Shown: positions 40,810-50,143 of the stretch, in pieces
Position numbering within the stretch: position 1 is the stretch's first letter
How the letters are laid out: the number at the start of each line of letters is the position of its first letter
NCBI RefSeq assembly: GCF_001444405.1
Contig: NZ_CP013187.1
Location: 1 to 64,000 of the forward strand
Length of the DNA stretch: 64,000 nucleotides
Source of the DNA: Pseudoalteromonas phenolica
GTDB lineage: Bacteria > Pseudomonadota > Gammaproteobacteria > Enterobacterales > Alteromonadaceae
Direction: 5' to 3'
Program-made: the position numbers and the translations under genes
Notes under the pieces: model-generated
What the model was told of the DNA's origin: nothing
The model's database searches: none
The model's input: only the letters and a program-made list of their open reading frames with translations

Positions 40810-42031
40810 AGTTATTTTTGTACTGTTAGGTTTAAGCTTTTCTTCAGCCACCACAGCAAGCAATATTCAAACAAATTTTGATGGCTTGATTGAAGCAAGC
40901 TATGACTCAGGCTCTGACTCATTGAGCTGGTTAAATAAGGGCTGGGGTACAACCCGATTTGGAAAAGATGATGAAAACTTTCTAATATCTCGGGCAGCCT
41001 TTACTGGTCGACTAGACTTTGCAAATAGTTGGTCATTTTTTGGCGTGGCGCAATATGTTTCAGAGCCAAAAGCAACTTTAGGCTTCACAGAAGCCTATTT
41101 ACAATATAAGCCAATTGCTAAGGGATATCAGGTTTCAGCCAAAGTTGGTGCTTTTTACCCTAAAATGTCTCTTGAAAATACGGGGTTTGCTTGGTCTTCG
41201 CCTTATACATATAACTATTCTGCTTTGAATGCTTGGTTAGGTGAAGAGATTAGAGCTATTGGCACAGAATTAACGATAAAACGTCCGGCAAGAAGCTTTA
41301 GAAGTAAGTATGATGTAAGTATTCACACAGCTGTTTTTAAAGGAAATGATCCTGCAGGAACCTTGATAGCTTGGCGAGGTCTGTTGCCTCATGACAGACA
41401 AACACATCTTAATGAACGAATTGGTTTTGCACCTCTGTATTCATTGCAGAAGCCACAACTCTCAAAACAATGGCAGTACTCAGATCCGTTTAATGAGATA
41501 GATGGTCGCTTTGGTTTTTATGCTGGTGTGCACTTAGCGTATTTGAAAAAGCATAGTCTTAGAGTTTACTGGTATGACAATAATGGTGACCCTGCTGCGA
41601 TAAATGAATCGATTGGTCAATATGCTTGGGATACCAATTTCTTATCAATAGCTTGGAAGAGCAAGCTGTCTAGTCAAACACATCTTTTGGTGCAAGCAAT
41701 GTCAGGCTCAACGGCCATGGGCCCAGGTAGAGGGGTTGATAATGATTTTCGTAGCTGGTTCGCTTTATTAAGCCATAAATGGACAGCATATCGATTCTCG
41801 GCCCGCTTTGAAAAGTCAAAGGTTATTGATAAAGATCATTGGGAGTTTGACCCAAATGCGAGTGACAACCAAGCGCTTACGTTACATATCAATCGTTCTA
41901 TAAATGATAATTGGAAGCTTGGTATAGAATGGTTATATTCGGATAGTTGGTTGAGTTATCGATATAAAAGTGGATTACCACTAAATACTACTGATAGGGT
42001 TTGGCGTGTTACGTTAAGTTATAAGCTTTGA
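40802..42031 (+). CDS. Predicted outer-membrane beta-barrel protein
   Basis: About 409 aa, with a signal peptide cut near TTAS-NIQ. Many short alternating strands rich in aromatic residues follow, and the C-terminus VWRVTLSYKL ends as outer-membrane barrel proteins do (K/F-L end, alternating hydrophobics). This is porin-like but no family was recognised. I use ATG at 40802, overlapping the cupredoxin stop by 8 bp; an ATG at 40787 is also in frame. The overlap suggests that the two proteins work together, perhaps in metal or electron transfer across the envelope (inference). Confidence 0.8.
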   Translation: MNKVIFVLLGLSFSSATTASNIQTNFDGLIEASYDSGSDSLSWLNKGWGTTRFGKDDENFLISRAAFTGRLDFANSWSFFGVAQYVSEPKATLGFTEAYLQYKPIAKGYQVSAKVGAFYPKMSLENTGFAWSSPYTYNYSALNAWLGEEIRAIGTELTIKRPARSFRSKYDVSIHTAVFKGNDPAGTLIAWRGLLPHDRQTHLNERIGFAPLYSLQKPQLSKQWQYSDPFNEIDGRFGFYAGVHLAYLKKHSLRVYWYDNNGDPAAINESIGQYAWDTNFLSIAWKSKLSSQTHLLVQAMSGSTAMGPGRGVDNDFRSWFALLSHKWTAYRFSARFEKSKVIDKDHWEFDPNASDNQALTLHINRSINDNWKLGIEWLYSDSWLSYRYKSGLPLNTTDRVWRVTLSYKL

Positions 42032-42037
42032 ATTTAT

Positions 42038-42064
42038 AAGAGGTAATATTCTTTATTACCTCTT
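42038..42064. terminator. Terminator-like hairpin between convergent genes
   Basis: Perfect 10-bp stem AAGAGGTAAT / ATTACCTCTT with a 7-nt loop, directly after the barrel gene stop. T tracts are weak on both sides, so termination efficiency is uncertain. Confidence 0.5.
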
Positions 42065-42114
42065 CAAGTCTTTCCATACAACAGCGCAGTCATATCGCTG
42101 CAGAGTGTTTTTGA

Positions 42115-42567
42115 CTAGTCTTTGAATGACTTGTGACAATCCTTACAGCCTTTAGCCCAATTTCTAAATGCAGGTCCGATTTCTTTTTTATCTCCAGATT
42201 GAGCAGCTACAGCAAGTGCTTGGGCATACTTTGCAAATTGTTCTGCTTTCTTGTCAAATGTAGCGCGGTCAGACCAAATAGCTGGTAAAGCGCCTGTATC
42301 ACCTTTTTGTGAGTCTGCGGTAAATGCTTCCCAAGGCATGTTTGAAAGTGTTGCTGCACTATCAGCTCGTTGTTGAAAGCGTTTAGCATCAAAAGGTATC
42401 TTACCTTTTAGCATATCCCCCATGTCCCCAATCTGATAGCGAATAAGTTGGAAAGTCGCTTTACGATACTCAATTGCGTCTTCTGGCTTTTCAAACATAG
42501 ATTGTGCATTCGTTTGCAGAGAAAGTGTGCCGAATAAAGCAGCGGCTAATATAAGAGTTTTTTTCAT
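42115..42567 (-). CDS. Cytochrome c' (class II c-type cytochrome)
   Basis: 150-aa periplasmic cytochrome with a signal peptide (about 1-21, TNAQS). The four-helix-bundle pattern includes RKATFQLIRYQIGDMGDML in helix 1. The heme attachment site is at the extreme C-terminus: Cys141-Lys-Asp-Cys144-His145, as in cytochrome c'. The family binds NO and CO and can protect against NO stress. It converges with the cupredoxin/barrel pair. Confidence 0.93.
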   Translation of the reverse strand: MKKTLILAAALFGTLSLQTNAQSMFEKPEDAIEYRKATFQLIRYQIGDMGDMLKGKIPFDAKRFQQRADSAATLSNMPWEAFTADSQKGDTGALPAIWSDRATFDKKAEQFAKYAQALAVAAQSGDKKEIGPAFRNWAKGCKDCHKSFKD

Positions 42568-42894
42568 GGTTTGCCCCTAAAAGTTTAGTCAATACTTTGT
42601 ACGTAAAACACGATAAAAACGCAAGTCGTTCATGATGAGTGGGTAAATATGTTTAAAAAAGATAAAAAACTCTATTGTGTTAATTGTTTGTAGTCTTTGT
42701 TTACGTTTATTTACCATTTTTTGTTGCTATTTAAGTTTATGAAATTTTGCGTTTTTTTTTCTGAATAGAGTGTTTCGTATGTGGTTAGTATCAGAGTACC
42801 TATAAATGTTTTGCTGAGATTGATGTATGGTTGTAACAATGGAAACATGTTTACAAATTGTGTCCTAATAACAAAATAAGAATGAAGGGTAGTT
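42568..42894. other. Intergenic region upstream of cytochrome c' and the subtilase
   Basis: 327 bp, very AT-rich, serving as a divergent promoter region. A TATAAA at 42801-42806 could be a -10 box for the subtilase gene, but no good -35 stands upstream. I see no gene, RNA or clear operator in it. Confidence 0.5.
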
Positions 42895-45800
42895 ATGTCT
42901 AATCAATTAATCAAAGCTACAGCTGTTGCAACAGCTGTTTCTGGTGTCTTGTTTGCGGCAAATGCATCTGCAATCGATACAAAAACTTTCTTAGAAAATC
43001 GCCATAGCATGATGGCAAACTCTATTGAATTTAAAGCCGAACAAAATGAAGCTGTAAAAGCTTATATGATTGTTCTAAAAGCTGAAAGTGCATCTGATTT
43101 ATTAGAGCAAGGCCGATATTCAGTAGCGGCTGCACAGCAAGCTGCAATTTCTATCGAAGAAGTTCAAGCTCAAGTATTATCGTCACTATCTAGCTTCGAT
43201 CCGGGTGCAAAAGTGATTGCAAAGACGAAGATCTTAGCTGCGACTTTAATTGTCGATGCAGATGATGTTGCATTAGAGTCACTTCAAAATCATCCTCTGG
43301 TTGATAGAATTTTACCTGTACTAGATAACGAGCTTCAGGTTGCTGATGTAAACACATATATCTCAGCCGATGTAGTAAATAACGAGAAAGGCTTCACTGG
43401 TAGCTCACAATCAGTGGCTGTGTTAGATACTGGTGTTGATTACACACACCAACTTTTAGGTGGAGAAGGTACTAAGGAAGCCTATGAAGCAGCTGCAAAT
43501 GATCAGAAAACAGTAGCATGGCCACAAGGACAAGTTGTTGGTGGTTATGATGCATTCCGTGGTGATGAGGACCCAATCGAAAATGATCCTCGTTATGATT
43601 CAACAACAGGCACGCCAAACGCAACAAACCATGGTACAAATGTTTCACACTCGGTAACGGGCATTGCACCAGATGTTGAACTATATGCTTACACAGTGTG
43701 TGGCGACCGAACTCAAAACTGTTCCGGTGCAGCACAAATCTTAGCGCTTGAAAAAGCAATGGATCCGAATGGCGATGGTAATATCAGTGACCGTGTTGAT
43801 GTTATCAATATGTCGCTAGGTGGTGATTATGGTTCAACTCACACGCAAAGTGGTACGCAATACTTAATTCATAAAGCGGTTAAACTAGGTACTAACTTAG
43901 TTATTTCTGCAGGTAACGATGCTGACCATCCATTCATTGTAGGTGGTCCAAGTACAACTCCAAATGCACTTTCAGTAGGTGCAATGACGCATCCAGTTAA
44001 ACAATTAGTTATCAAAAGTGGTGCGGTTACTGGCTCACTAAACGATGCATCAATTGAAGCGGGTGCGCCTGTATTCGGTCCTTTAGAACTTGAATTTTCA
44101 AGTGAAGGTAAAACTTTTGTTTATCCTGATACTAACCGTCTGGCATGTGAAGCATTTTCTGAAGATACTGACTTTACCGGTAAGGTTGTAATTCTAGATC
44201 GAGGGAGTTGTGGCTTCTCAGATAAAGTATTAAATGCACAAAATGCTGGCGCAGAGCTAGTAATCATTGTAAATGCAGTGGATGGTCAAGCGCCATTTAA
44301 TATGGCTGAATCTCCAGGTGCTGATGCGATAACGATTCCATCGTTTATGTTATCTAAGGAAGATGGTCAGGTTCTAAAAGATAGCTTAACATCAGGTGAT
44401 GCGTTCTCGCTTCAAGTAACCTATCGTGTTGATAATATGGCCGGTAATGCGGTAGCAGGCTTCTCATCTCGAGGTCCTTCAATGGATGGTTTGTTAAAAC
44501 CTGAAATTACTGCACCAGGTTCTGAGATTGTACTTGCAAAGCCAGGTTCAGTTGAAAGTGATCTGTCTGCGATTGGCAAATCAACAATGAAGAACTCAGG
44601 TACTTCATTCTCAGGCCCTATCGTTGCAGGTGCAGTAGCGCTGGTGCGTGATGCGCGCCCAGAAATGAACGCTGAAGAAGTGAAAGCAGTACTAATGAAT
44701 ACTGCAGATTTAAACGTGCTTGAAGAATCACCAGTTATCAATGAAGATACAAAGTTAGCACCAATCAGCCGTATTGGTGCTGGTCTAGTTGATGTTAACA
44801 AAGCAGTTGAATCGCCAGTAGCGGCATGGGTTCACCATGCAGATTTTGATACTAACCAAGCTGCATTATCATTTGGCTTACTAACATTAACTGAAACTTC
44901 ATCTTATACGAAGTCCGTTAAAGTGAAGAACTTCTCTTCAGAAGCGAAAACTTATAGCCTGCGTGCTGAAGCACGTTATGCAGATGATACTGAAACAGGT
45001 GCATTCTCTTGGGATCTTCCAGAAGAAATTACTGTGCCTGCAGGCCAAACAATTTCTTTTGACGCAACTTTGAATATCGACCCTAGTAAACTGAAAGAGT
45101 GGACATTCAAAAGCACAACTATGAGAAGAATGTTTGATGAGTCTGCAGAAGACTTTACTGCTCGCCGTGATGCTGAATATCAACAACGACGCGATGCTTT
45201 AACGGCGATTGAGTACGATGGTGCAATTGTATTCAATGACATCTCATCTAGCGAAGATCATGCTCTACATTTAGTATTCCATGCGATGCCTAAAGCGATT
45301 GAGGCGCTTGAAATGAAGTATGAGTTCATTGAAGGTGAAAAGCAGCTAGTAGTTTATAATAACGGCACAAAAGACCTAGAGTTAAATGCTGACAACCTTA
45401 TAGCATCTGATGAACCAAACCATTCAGTAGAGATGGATATCGTTTCTACTTCTATGAACGTTTATGGTGGTATTGATAGCTGTCCTAATGGCGGCCGTGT
45501 AGTTACAGCAACAATGCAATTACGTGATCCAGTACAACATCTAAGACAAGGTGACTATGGTATTCACTTTGACATCAACAACGATGGAATGGATGACTGG
45601 GTATTCTATAACTTCACAGACTTTAATAGCAGTGGTACCGGCGTAACTGGTAGCATGAGAGGTGTTTCAGGTTCTGTAAACCCTGATGGTTCAATCAGCT
45701 GGCGTTATTATGTTGATATTCACCATGAAGTAGGTTCAGACACAATCACTTATTCTGCATGTGACTTCTTAGTTGGGTTTGGTGACCAAACTATTGACGT

Positions 45801-47079
45801 TGATGGTACACCAACAGTGGTAAGCCCTGTAGGTCAAAACATTCGCGTAACAGCAACTGTTGGTCCAGATAATGGCTATTCTTTAGGTGGTCCATTATTA
45901 ACAACAGACACTCTAGAAGGCACAGTTACTTACCAATCTTCACGCGTTTCAATGGAAGATATGGAAGGTGAAGATGTAAGCAAAATTGTTGCTGGTGGCA
46001 AGGTAACTATTCAAAGCGATAGCCCATTTGTTCTAAGCCGAACAGATTTACAAAAGTCAGTTGCTGTTGTTGATCAAGCTGTACTTGATGAGCAAAGCAG
46101 AGAAATTCTACCAATGGTAGAGTCGATGTCTTTTGATATCAGCGAAGACGTAGAGAATGGTACTGTGATTGGCCAACTATCATTAGTTGAGCAAGAAGGT
46201 GCGCTTGAGCTATCTGAATACTTTGTACGCAGCCAGTCTAACGAAGGTGTGAACATCACTGAAGACGGTGAAATTGTTGTGGCTAACGCTGCGCTTTTAG
46301 ACTATGACCAAGGTGTAACTGAAGTTGAGCTAAAAGTAGTTGCTATTGACGTTGCGGGTAATGTGTCTGAAGAAGCGTCTATTTATATCAATATCCAGAA
46401 CGTTGTGGATACAGTTACAGAGAAAACACCAATGATTGCCGCTGAGCAAGCATTTGAAGTGAAAGAAAATGTAGCAATCGGTACTATCGTTGGTCAGCTT
46501 TCAGTAATGGACCAAGATGGCAACCTTGAAAGTTTTGAAGTAACTGGCTCAGAGGCATTTGCAATCGACGCTGAAGGTACTATCACTGTTAAAGGTGAGT
46601 TTGACTTAGGCGAAGGTACTGAAGTAATGCTAGAAGTAGTTGCTGTTGATGCTGAAGGTAATAAGTCTGAAAGCGCAAGCGTGAAAATTACCATTATCGA
46701 AAACGTTGCGACAATCGCTGCTGGTCAACAGTTCACAGTACAAGAAAATGCAAGAGTTGGTTATCAAGTGGGTCAGCTACAATTCACTGATAGAGACAAT
46801 GGTGTAATTGGATTCGAAGTGTCTGGTACTACTCTGCTTGAAGTAAATGCGCAAGGTAATATTTTAACTACTTCAGCTCTAGACTATGAATATGATCGTA
46901 AGATTACTTTCACAGTTACTGCTGTTGATGCGCATGGTAACCGTTCTGATGCTGAAACAGTTGAAGTTAGAGTTAACAAAGTTGAGCCTGTAGATGTTTC
47001 TGATGATTCAGGTTCACTAGCTTGGTTAGCACTTCTTGCAGCACCATTTGCAGCACTTCGTCGTCGTAAGCAGAAGTAA
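42895..47079 (+). CDS. Large secreted subtilisin-family (S8) protease with cadherin-like repeats and GlyGly-CTERM-like tail
   Basis: 1394-aa exported protease. Order: signal peptide (about 1-26), inhibitor I9 propeptide (about 50-140), S8 catalytic domain with Asp178 (VLDTGVD), His246 (NHGTN) and Ser571 (GTSFSGP), and a PA domain inserted at about 395-510 (DRGSCGFSDKVLNAQNAGA). A beta-sandwich region and at least three cadherin-like repeats starting near 1076, 1182 and 1275 follow. The C-terminus has a short Ser/Gly motif, a hydrophobic helix (LAWLALLAAPFAAL) and RRRKQK, like GlyGly-CTERM proteins processed by rhombosortase. Probably for extracellular protein degradation. AAGGG precedes the ATG. 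Confidence 0.93.
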   Translation: MSNQLIKATAVATAVSGVLFAANASAIDTKTFLENRHSMMANSIEFKAEQNEAVKAYMIVLKAESASDLLEQGRYSVAAAQQAAISIEEVQAQVLSSLSSFDPGAKVIAKTKILAATLIVDADDVALESLQNHPLVDRILPVLDNELQVADVNTYISADVVNNEKGFTGSSQSVAVLDTGVDYTHQLLGGEGTKEAYEAAANDQKTVAWPQGQVVGGYDAFRGDEDPIENDPRYDSTTGTPNATNHGTNVSHSVTGIAPDVELYAYTVCGDRTQNCSGAAQILALEKAMDPNGDGNISDRVDVINMSLGGDYGSTHTQSGTQYLIHKAVKLGTNLVISAGNDADHPFIVGGPSTTPNALSVGAMTHPVKQLVIKSGAVTGSLNDASIEAGAPVFGPLELEFSSEGKTFVYPDTNRLACEAFSEDTDFTGKVVILDRGSCGFSDKVLNAQNAGAELVIIVNAVDGQAPFNMAESPGADAITIPSFMLSKEDGQVLKDSLTSGDAFSLQVTYRVDNMAGNAVAGFSSRGPSMDGLLKPEITAPGSEIVLAKPGSVESDLSAIGKSTMKNSGTSFSGPIVAGAVALVRDARPEMNAEEVKAVLMNTADLNVLEESPVINEDTKLAPISRIGAGLVDVNKAVESPVAAWVHHADFDTNQAALSFGLLTLTETSSYTKSVKVKNFSSEAKTYSLRAEARYADDTETGAFSWDLPEEITVPAGQTISFDATLNIDPSKLKEWTFKSTTMRRMFDESAEDFTARRDAEYQQRRDALTAIEYDGAIVFNDISSSEDHALHLVFHAMPKAIEALEMKYEFIEGEKQLVVYNNGTKDLELNADNLIASDEPNHSVEMDIVSTSMNVYGGIDSCPNGGRVVTATMQLRDPVQHLRQGDYGIHFDINNDGMDDWVFYNFTDFNSSGTGVTGSMRGVSGSVNPDGSISWRYYVDIHHEVGSDTITYSACDFLVGFGDQTIDVDGTPTVVSPVGQNIRVTATVGPDNGYSLGGPLLTTDTLEGTVTYQSSRVSMEDMEGEDVSKIVAGGKVTIQSDSPFVLSRTDLQKSVAVVDQAVLDEQSREILPMVESMSFDISEDVENGTVIGQLSLVEQEGALELSEYFVRSQSNEGVNITEDGEIVVANAALLDYDQGVTEVELKVVAIDVAGNVSEEASIYINIQNVVDTVTEKTPMIAAEQAFEVKENVAIGTIVGQLSVMDQDGNLESFEVTGSEAFAIDAEGTITVKGEFDLGEGTEVMLEVVAVDAEGNKSESASVKITIIENVATIAAGQQFTVQENARVGYQVGQLQFTDRDNGVIGFEVSGTTLLEVNAQGNILTTSALDYEYDRKITFTVTAVDAHGNRSDAETVEVRVNKVEPVDVSDDSGSLAWLALLAAPFAALRRRKQK

Positions 47080-47117
47080 TGCAAATAGATTAGCTGCCTG
47101 AATCTCAGCTAGTTACT

Positions 47118-47152
47118 AAAAAACCCAGTCTTTAATTTGACTGGGTTTTTTG
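47118..47152 (+). terminator. Intrinsic terminator after the subtilase gene
   Basis: Stem AAAAAACCCAGTC / GACTGGGTTTTTT around TTTAATTT, about 40 bp past the stop. A weaker 8-bp inverted repeat (ATTCTCAA / TTGAGAAT, 47173-47235) lies between it and repeat copy 2. Confidence 0.88.
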
Positions 47153-47252
47153 TTGCACTTTTAAACTCTTCAATTCTCAAAACGCGACCTAAAGTCGGTG
47201 CTACCGAATGTGATTTCATTCAATGAATTGAGAATATTTTCGCCAACTCGTT

Positions 47253-47414
47253 ATACCAATCCTCTTAATTAAGCGGTCTATTTTGAGGCAAGAAAAACGA
47301 GTCTATAACGAGGCGGAAATTTTGCTATTTAGTTGTTCTAAATAAGAAATTTTCAACGAAGTTAGCGTCAGTTTTAGTCCCTCAAAATGATTGAGTATTA
47401 TTGAGGGTTGGTAT
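47253..47414 (+). repeat. Interspersed inverted-repeat element, copy 2
   Basis: 162 bp with ends ATACCAATCCTC and GAGGGTTGGTAT (one mismatch between the arms). Same orientation as copy 1 and without its 48-bp internal segment. The right end touches the stop codon of the DUF2721 gene. Confidence 0.85.
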
Positions 47415-47875
47415 TATTGAATATCTTTAAAAATCATGCCTCTGCGCATACTGCGCGTTGCTAAAAATACTTCGGCAAGCAGCGCTAAGAACGCACCAAT
47501 CAATAAAATCATCGCACCAATGAAACAACTAGAAATCGTGACACTCAGCGGCATAGTGTATAGATGCGAGATAAACATCATCATCACTACGGCGCAGACG
47601 AGCAGGGCGCTGAGCACACTCATGCTAAATGCGATGTGAATACAGCGAGAGCGTTTAAGTAATGCACGCATTTCTTGCGTAAGAGAAGATGCTAGAGAGT
47701 CGTCTTGGCTGTTATTCAGTTTCCTATCTAACAGTCTTGCTCTGTCGGTAATCCGTGCTAAACGGTTAGATAAAACACCAAGCGTTGCTGCTATGCCTGT
47801 GATTAGGAAAACCGGTGCAACCGCAGTTTGAATAACTTTAGCAATTGTTATGATGTGAACGGGATCTTGTGACAT
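47414..47875 (-). CDS. DUF2721 family membrane protein
   Basis: 153-aa inner-membrane protein. Three hydrophobic segments are visible: about 12-32 (VIQTAVAPVFLITGIAATLG), about 80-102 and about 112-135. A cytoplasmic basic stretch with NRLARITDRARLLD, typical of the family, lies between. Function is unknown. Its stop codon abuts repeat copy 2, which may supply the mRNA 3' end. Confidence 0.88.
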   Translation of the reverse strand: MSQDPVHIITIAKVIQTAVAPVFLITGIAATLGVLSNRLARITDRARLLDRKLNNSQDDSLASSLTQEMRALLKRSRCIHIAFSMSVLSALLVCAVVMMMFISHLYTMPLSVTISSCFIGAMILLIGAFLALLAEVFLATRSMRRGMIFKDIQ

Positions 47876-48036
47876 ATAACCTCTTTATTGAGTGCGATGT
47901 GTATTAATCAGCTATGTTTTTGGTATTGTCTAATTATTAAGATTAAGTTGATGGTTACTCGGTTTTCATGCTTACATTAACCGCTATTTGATAGGATAAT
48001 GCAACGCTATACGTCATCACATGAACACTTTATCGA

Positions 48037-48474
48037 ATGTGGATTTATCTTAGTCTGTTTGCCTCGTCATTTTTATCAGCCACGTTATTACCCGGTTCAT
48101 CTGAAGTGGTGCTTTCAGGGCTGGTGGTCAAACAGCAAGGCTTACTCTGGCTACTTTGGCTATCTGCAACCGTGGGCAATGTATTGGGCAGTTGCATTAA
48201 TTATTGGCTGGGCTTAAAAATGATGGCGTTTCAAGATAGGCACTGGTTCCCGATTAATGCGGAGCAAATCGCGAAAGGGCAACAGGTGTTCGATAAATAT
48301 GGCGTGTATAGCTTACTATTTGCTTGGCTGCCAGTGGTTGGCGATCCACTCACGTTACTGGGTGGCGTTTTTAAAGTTAGGCTTTCATTATTTGTATTAC
48401 TGGTGAGTATCGGAAAAGCGTTGCGTTACGGCTTTATTATTGCGGTTGCATTGGGGATAGAGCGGCTGATATAG
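48037..48474 (+). CDS. yqaA: YqaA family inner-membrane protein
   Basis: 145-aa membrane protein of the DedA/SNARE-associated type. It begins with SLFASSFLSATLLPGSSEVV, almost the same as E. coli YqaA, and later has FAWLPVVGDPLTLLGGVFKV and IGKALRYGFII. Four membrane segments are likely. DedA relatives are lipid or undecaprenyl-phosphate flippases; the role of YqaA itself is not known. The ribosome site is weak. Confidence 0.88.
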   Translation: MWIYLSLFASSFLSATLLPGSSEVVLSGLVVKQQGLLWLLWLSATVGNVLGSCINYWLGLKMMAFQDRHWFPINAEQIAKGQQVFDKYGVYSLLFAWLPVVGDPLTLLGGVFKVRLSLFVLLVSIGKALRYGFIIAVALGIERLI

Positions 48475-48496
48475 CCGCATTTGAACTGAATAAAAG

Positions 48497-48859
48497 TTAG
48501 CTTTTACGCCAATCTAAAGTCAAAGAGACTGAATCAGCAAAGCGCAGCGCATGCGGCTTATCGACACGTACTTTTGCATAAGTGACCGATTCATGTTCGT
48601 GGCAGATCTCTAAAATATCAGCAACTAATTTCTCAAGCAGTAAAAAGTGGCCCGTTTCGACTTGCTTGATCACCGCTTTGGTGATGGTTTTATAGTTAAG
48701 CGCATGTTCTACAATATCGCCATTGATACACGCACTATCAGCGGGGTAATGAATTTCAATATTCAGTACCACATCTTGCTTCTTCTCACGCTCTTCTTGG
48801 TTAAAACCAATATAAGTGCGCAATCTTAAATTGGTGATGTTAATGATCGCGTTTTGCAT
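48497..48859 (-). CDS. folX: Dihydroneopterin triphosphate 2'-epimerase
   Basis: Converts 7,8-dihydroneopterin triphosphate to dihydromonapterin triphosphate. The 120-aa protein matches E. coli FolX (ITNLRLRTYIGFNQEE, VLNIEIHYPAD, LNYKTITK, LLEKLVADIL, DKPHALRFADSVSLTLDW). FolB (aldolase) has the same fold, but the sequence is closer to FolX. It is the last gene of the folM-folE-folX run, 10 bp after folE. Confidence 0.92.
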   Translation of the reverse strand: MQNAIINITNLRLRTYIGFNQEEREKKQDVVLNIEIHYPADSACINGDIVEHALNYKTITKAVIKQVETGHFLLLEKLVADILEICHEHESVTYAKVRVDKPHALRFADSVSLTLDWRKS

Positions 48860-48869
48860 TCACTGCTCC

Positions 48870-49424
48870 TTAGTTTTTTACTAGCTGTAAAAACTCATTG
48901 CGGGTTTTAGGGTCGTGTCTAAAGTTACCTAGCATCACCGAAGTACGCATTTTTGAGTTTTGCTTTTCAACGCCACGCATCATCATGCACATGTGTTTTG
49001 CTTCAACAATGACGCCGACACCTTTTGCGCCCGTCACTTCTTCAACTGCTTTGGCGATTTGGTGAGTAAGCTGCTCTTGAATTTGAAAGCGTCGTGCGAA
49101 CATATCAACAATGCGCGCAAACTTAGATAGGCCGAGTACTTTACCATTAGGAATATAAGCAATATGGCACTTACCTACAAAGGGGAGTAAGTGGTGCTCA
49201 CACATTGAATAAAGCTCGATATCTTGAATGAGCACCATGTCATCGGCATCTGAGCTAAACACGGCATTATTGGTTATTTCATCTAGAGTCTCACGATAGC
49301 CTTTGGTTAAAAACTCCATCGCTTTGGCGGCGCGTTTTGGCGTGTCTAACAAACCCTCTCGCTCAGGGTTTTCACCTACCGCCGTTAAGATTTCGTGATA
49401 ACTTTTCTTTAAATCGTCATGCAT
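48870..49424 (-). CDS. folE: GTP cyclohydrolase I
   Basis: Zinc enzyme that opens GTP to 7,8-dihydroneopterin triphosphate, the first step of folate and pterin synthesis. The 184-aa type I enzyme shows MCEHHLLPFVGKCHIAYIPN (zinc Cys and catalytic His), LSKFARIVDMFARRFQIQE and CMMMRGVEK (second zinc Cys). It is the shorter bacterial form (E. coli 222 aa). Confidence 0.97.
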   Translation of the reverse strand: MHDDLKKSYHEILTAVGENPEREGLLDTPKRAAKAMEFLTKGYRETLDEITNNAVFSSDADDMVLIQDIELYSMCEHHLLPFVGKCHIAYIPNGKVLGLSKFARIVDMFARRFQIQEQLTHQIAKAVEEVTGAKGVGVIVEAKHMCMMMRGVEKQNSKMRTSVMLGNFRHDPKTRNEFLQLVKN

Positions 49425-49435
49425 AATCTGTCTCT

Positions 49436-50143
49436 TTATTTTAAGTGGCGTCCGCCATCAACTGCTAGGGTGCGGCCTGTGATGTAGTTACTGCTTAATA
49501 ATAGCTCAACGCTATTAATGATCTCACGGCAGCCAGGCTCGATGCCCATCAAGGATTTTTTCAATGTTTTTGCTTTATACGCGTCATCATCGTGTTCATT
49601 AAAAATGATCAAACTCGGCGCGATTGAGTTTACTTTAATACTCGGTGCAAACTTCGCGGAGAAAGACTTAGTTAAGTTGTCTAAAGCCGCTTTGCTTGCT
49701 GCATAGGCAATATGTTTCGGGCTACCAGTCTCAACCACGTAATCGGTTAAGTGAATAATATCGGTGATGTCTTCGGAGCTTTGTAATAGCGGGCTTAGTG
49801 CCATATTCAGTAAATAAGGTACTTTGGCATGAATGTGCATCATGCGATCAAATAAATTGGCATAGTCGTCACAACTGGCTTCACAATCCCAGCTTGATGC
49901 GTTGTGGATCACTGCTCGAAGGCTAGGTGTGATAGGTGTTACTCGGTTGACTAACTCGCTGACTGAATCGGGCTTATCAAAATCACATTGAATACAAGTA
50001 ACGCCTTGAGCTTCGAGTTCATCAATACATGCGTGACGGGTGCGATAAGTCATTATTACGGGCTGTGCTTGAGCAACAAAGTGTTCTGTGAGTGCTAAGC
50101 CAATGCGCTGTGCGCCGCCGGTAATCAGTATGGGTGCTGTCAT
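49436..50143 (-). CDS. folM: Dihydromonapterin reductase (FolM-like short-chain dehydrogenase)
   Basis: 235-aa short-chain dehydrogenase with the NADPH loop GGAQRIGLA, catalytic YAASK (Tyr-x3-Lys), and ITGRTLAVDGGRHLK at the end, as in FolM. FolM reduces dihydromonapterin, and weakly dihydrofolate. Context supports this reading: it is followed at once by folE and folX, whose products lead to dihydromonapterin. First gene of the three-gene run. Confidence 0.9.
   Translation of the reverse strand: MTAPILITGGAQRIGLALTEHFVAQAQPVIMTYRTRHACIDELEAQGVTCIQCDFDKPDSVSELVNRVTPITPSLRAVIHNASSWDCEASCDDYANLFDRMMHIHAKVPYLLNMALSPLLQSSEDITDIIHLTDYVVETGSPKHIAYAASKAALDNLTKSFSAKFAPSIKVNSIAPSLIIFNEHDDDAYKAKTLKKSLMGIEPGCREIINSVELLLSSNYITGRTLAVDGGRHLK

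Noticed and set aside
43627..43660. Loss of the active-site histidine in the subtilase (HGTN instead of HGTH)
   Set aside because: The catalytic histidine is the first one of the motif and is present (His246); only the second, non-catalytic histidine is replaced.
43472..43759. 95-codon frame antisense to the subtilase gene
   Set aside because: Shadow of the protease reading frame, with low-complexity His/Leu content and no ribosome site.
47999..48217. 72-codon plus-strand frame overlapping yqaA
   Set aside because: It is a different frame of yqaA with no family resemblance; the 48037 frame matches E. coli YqaA.
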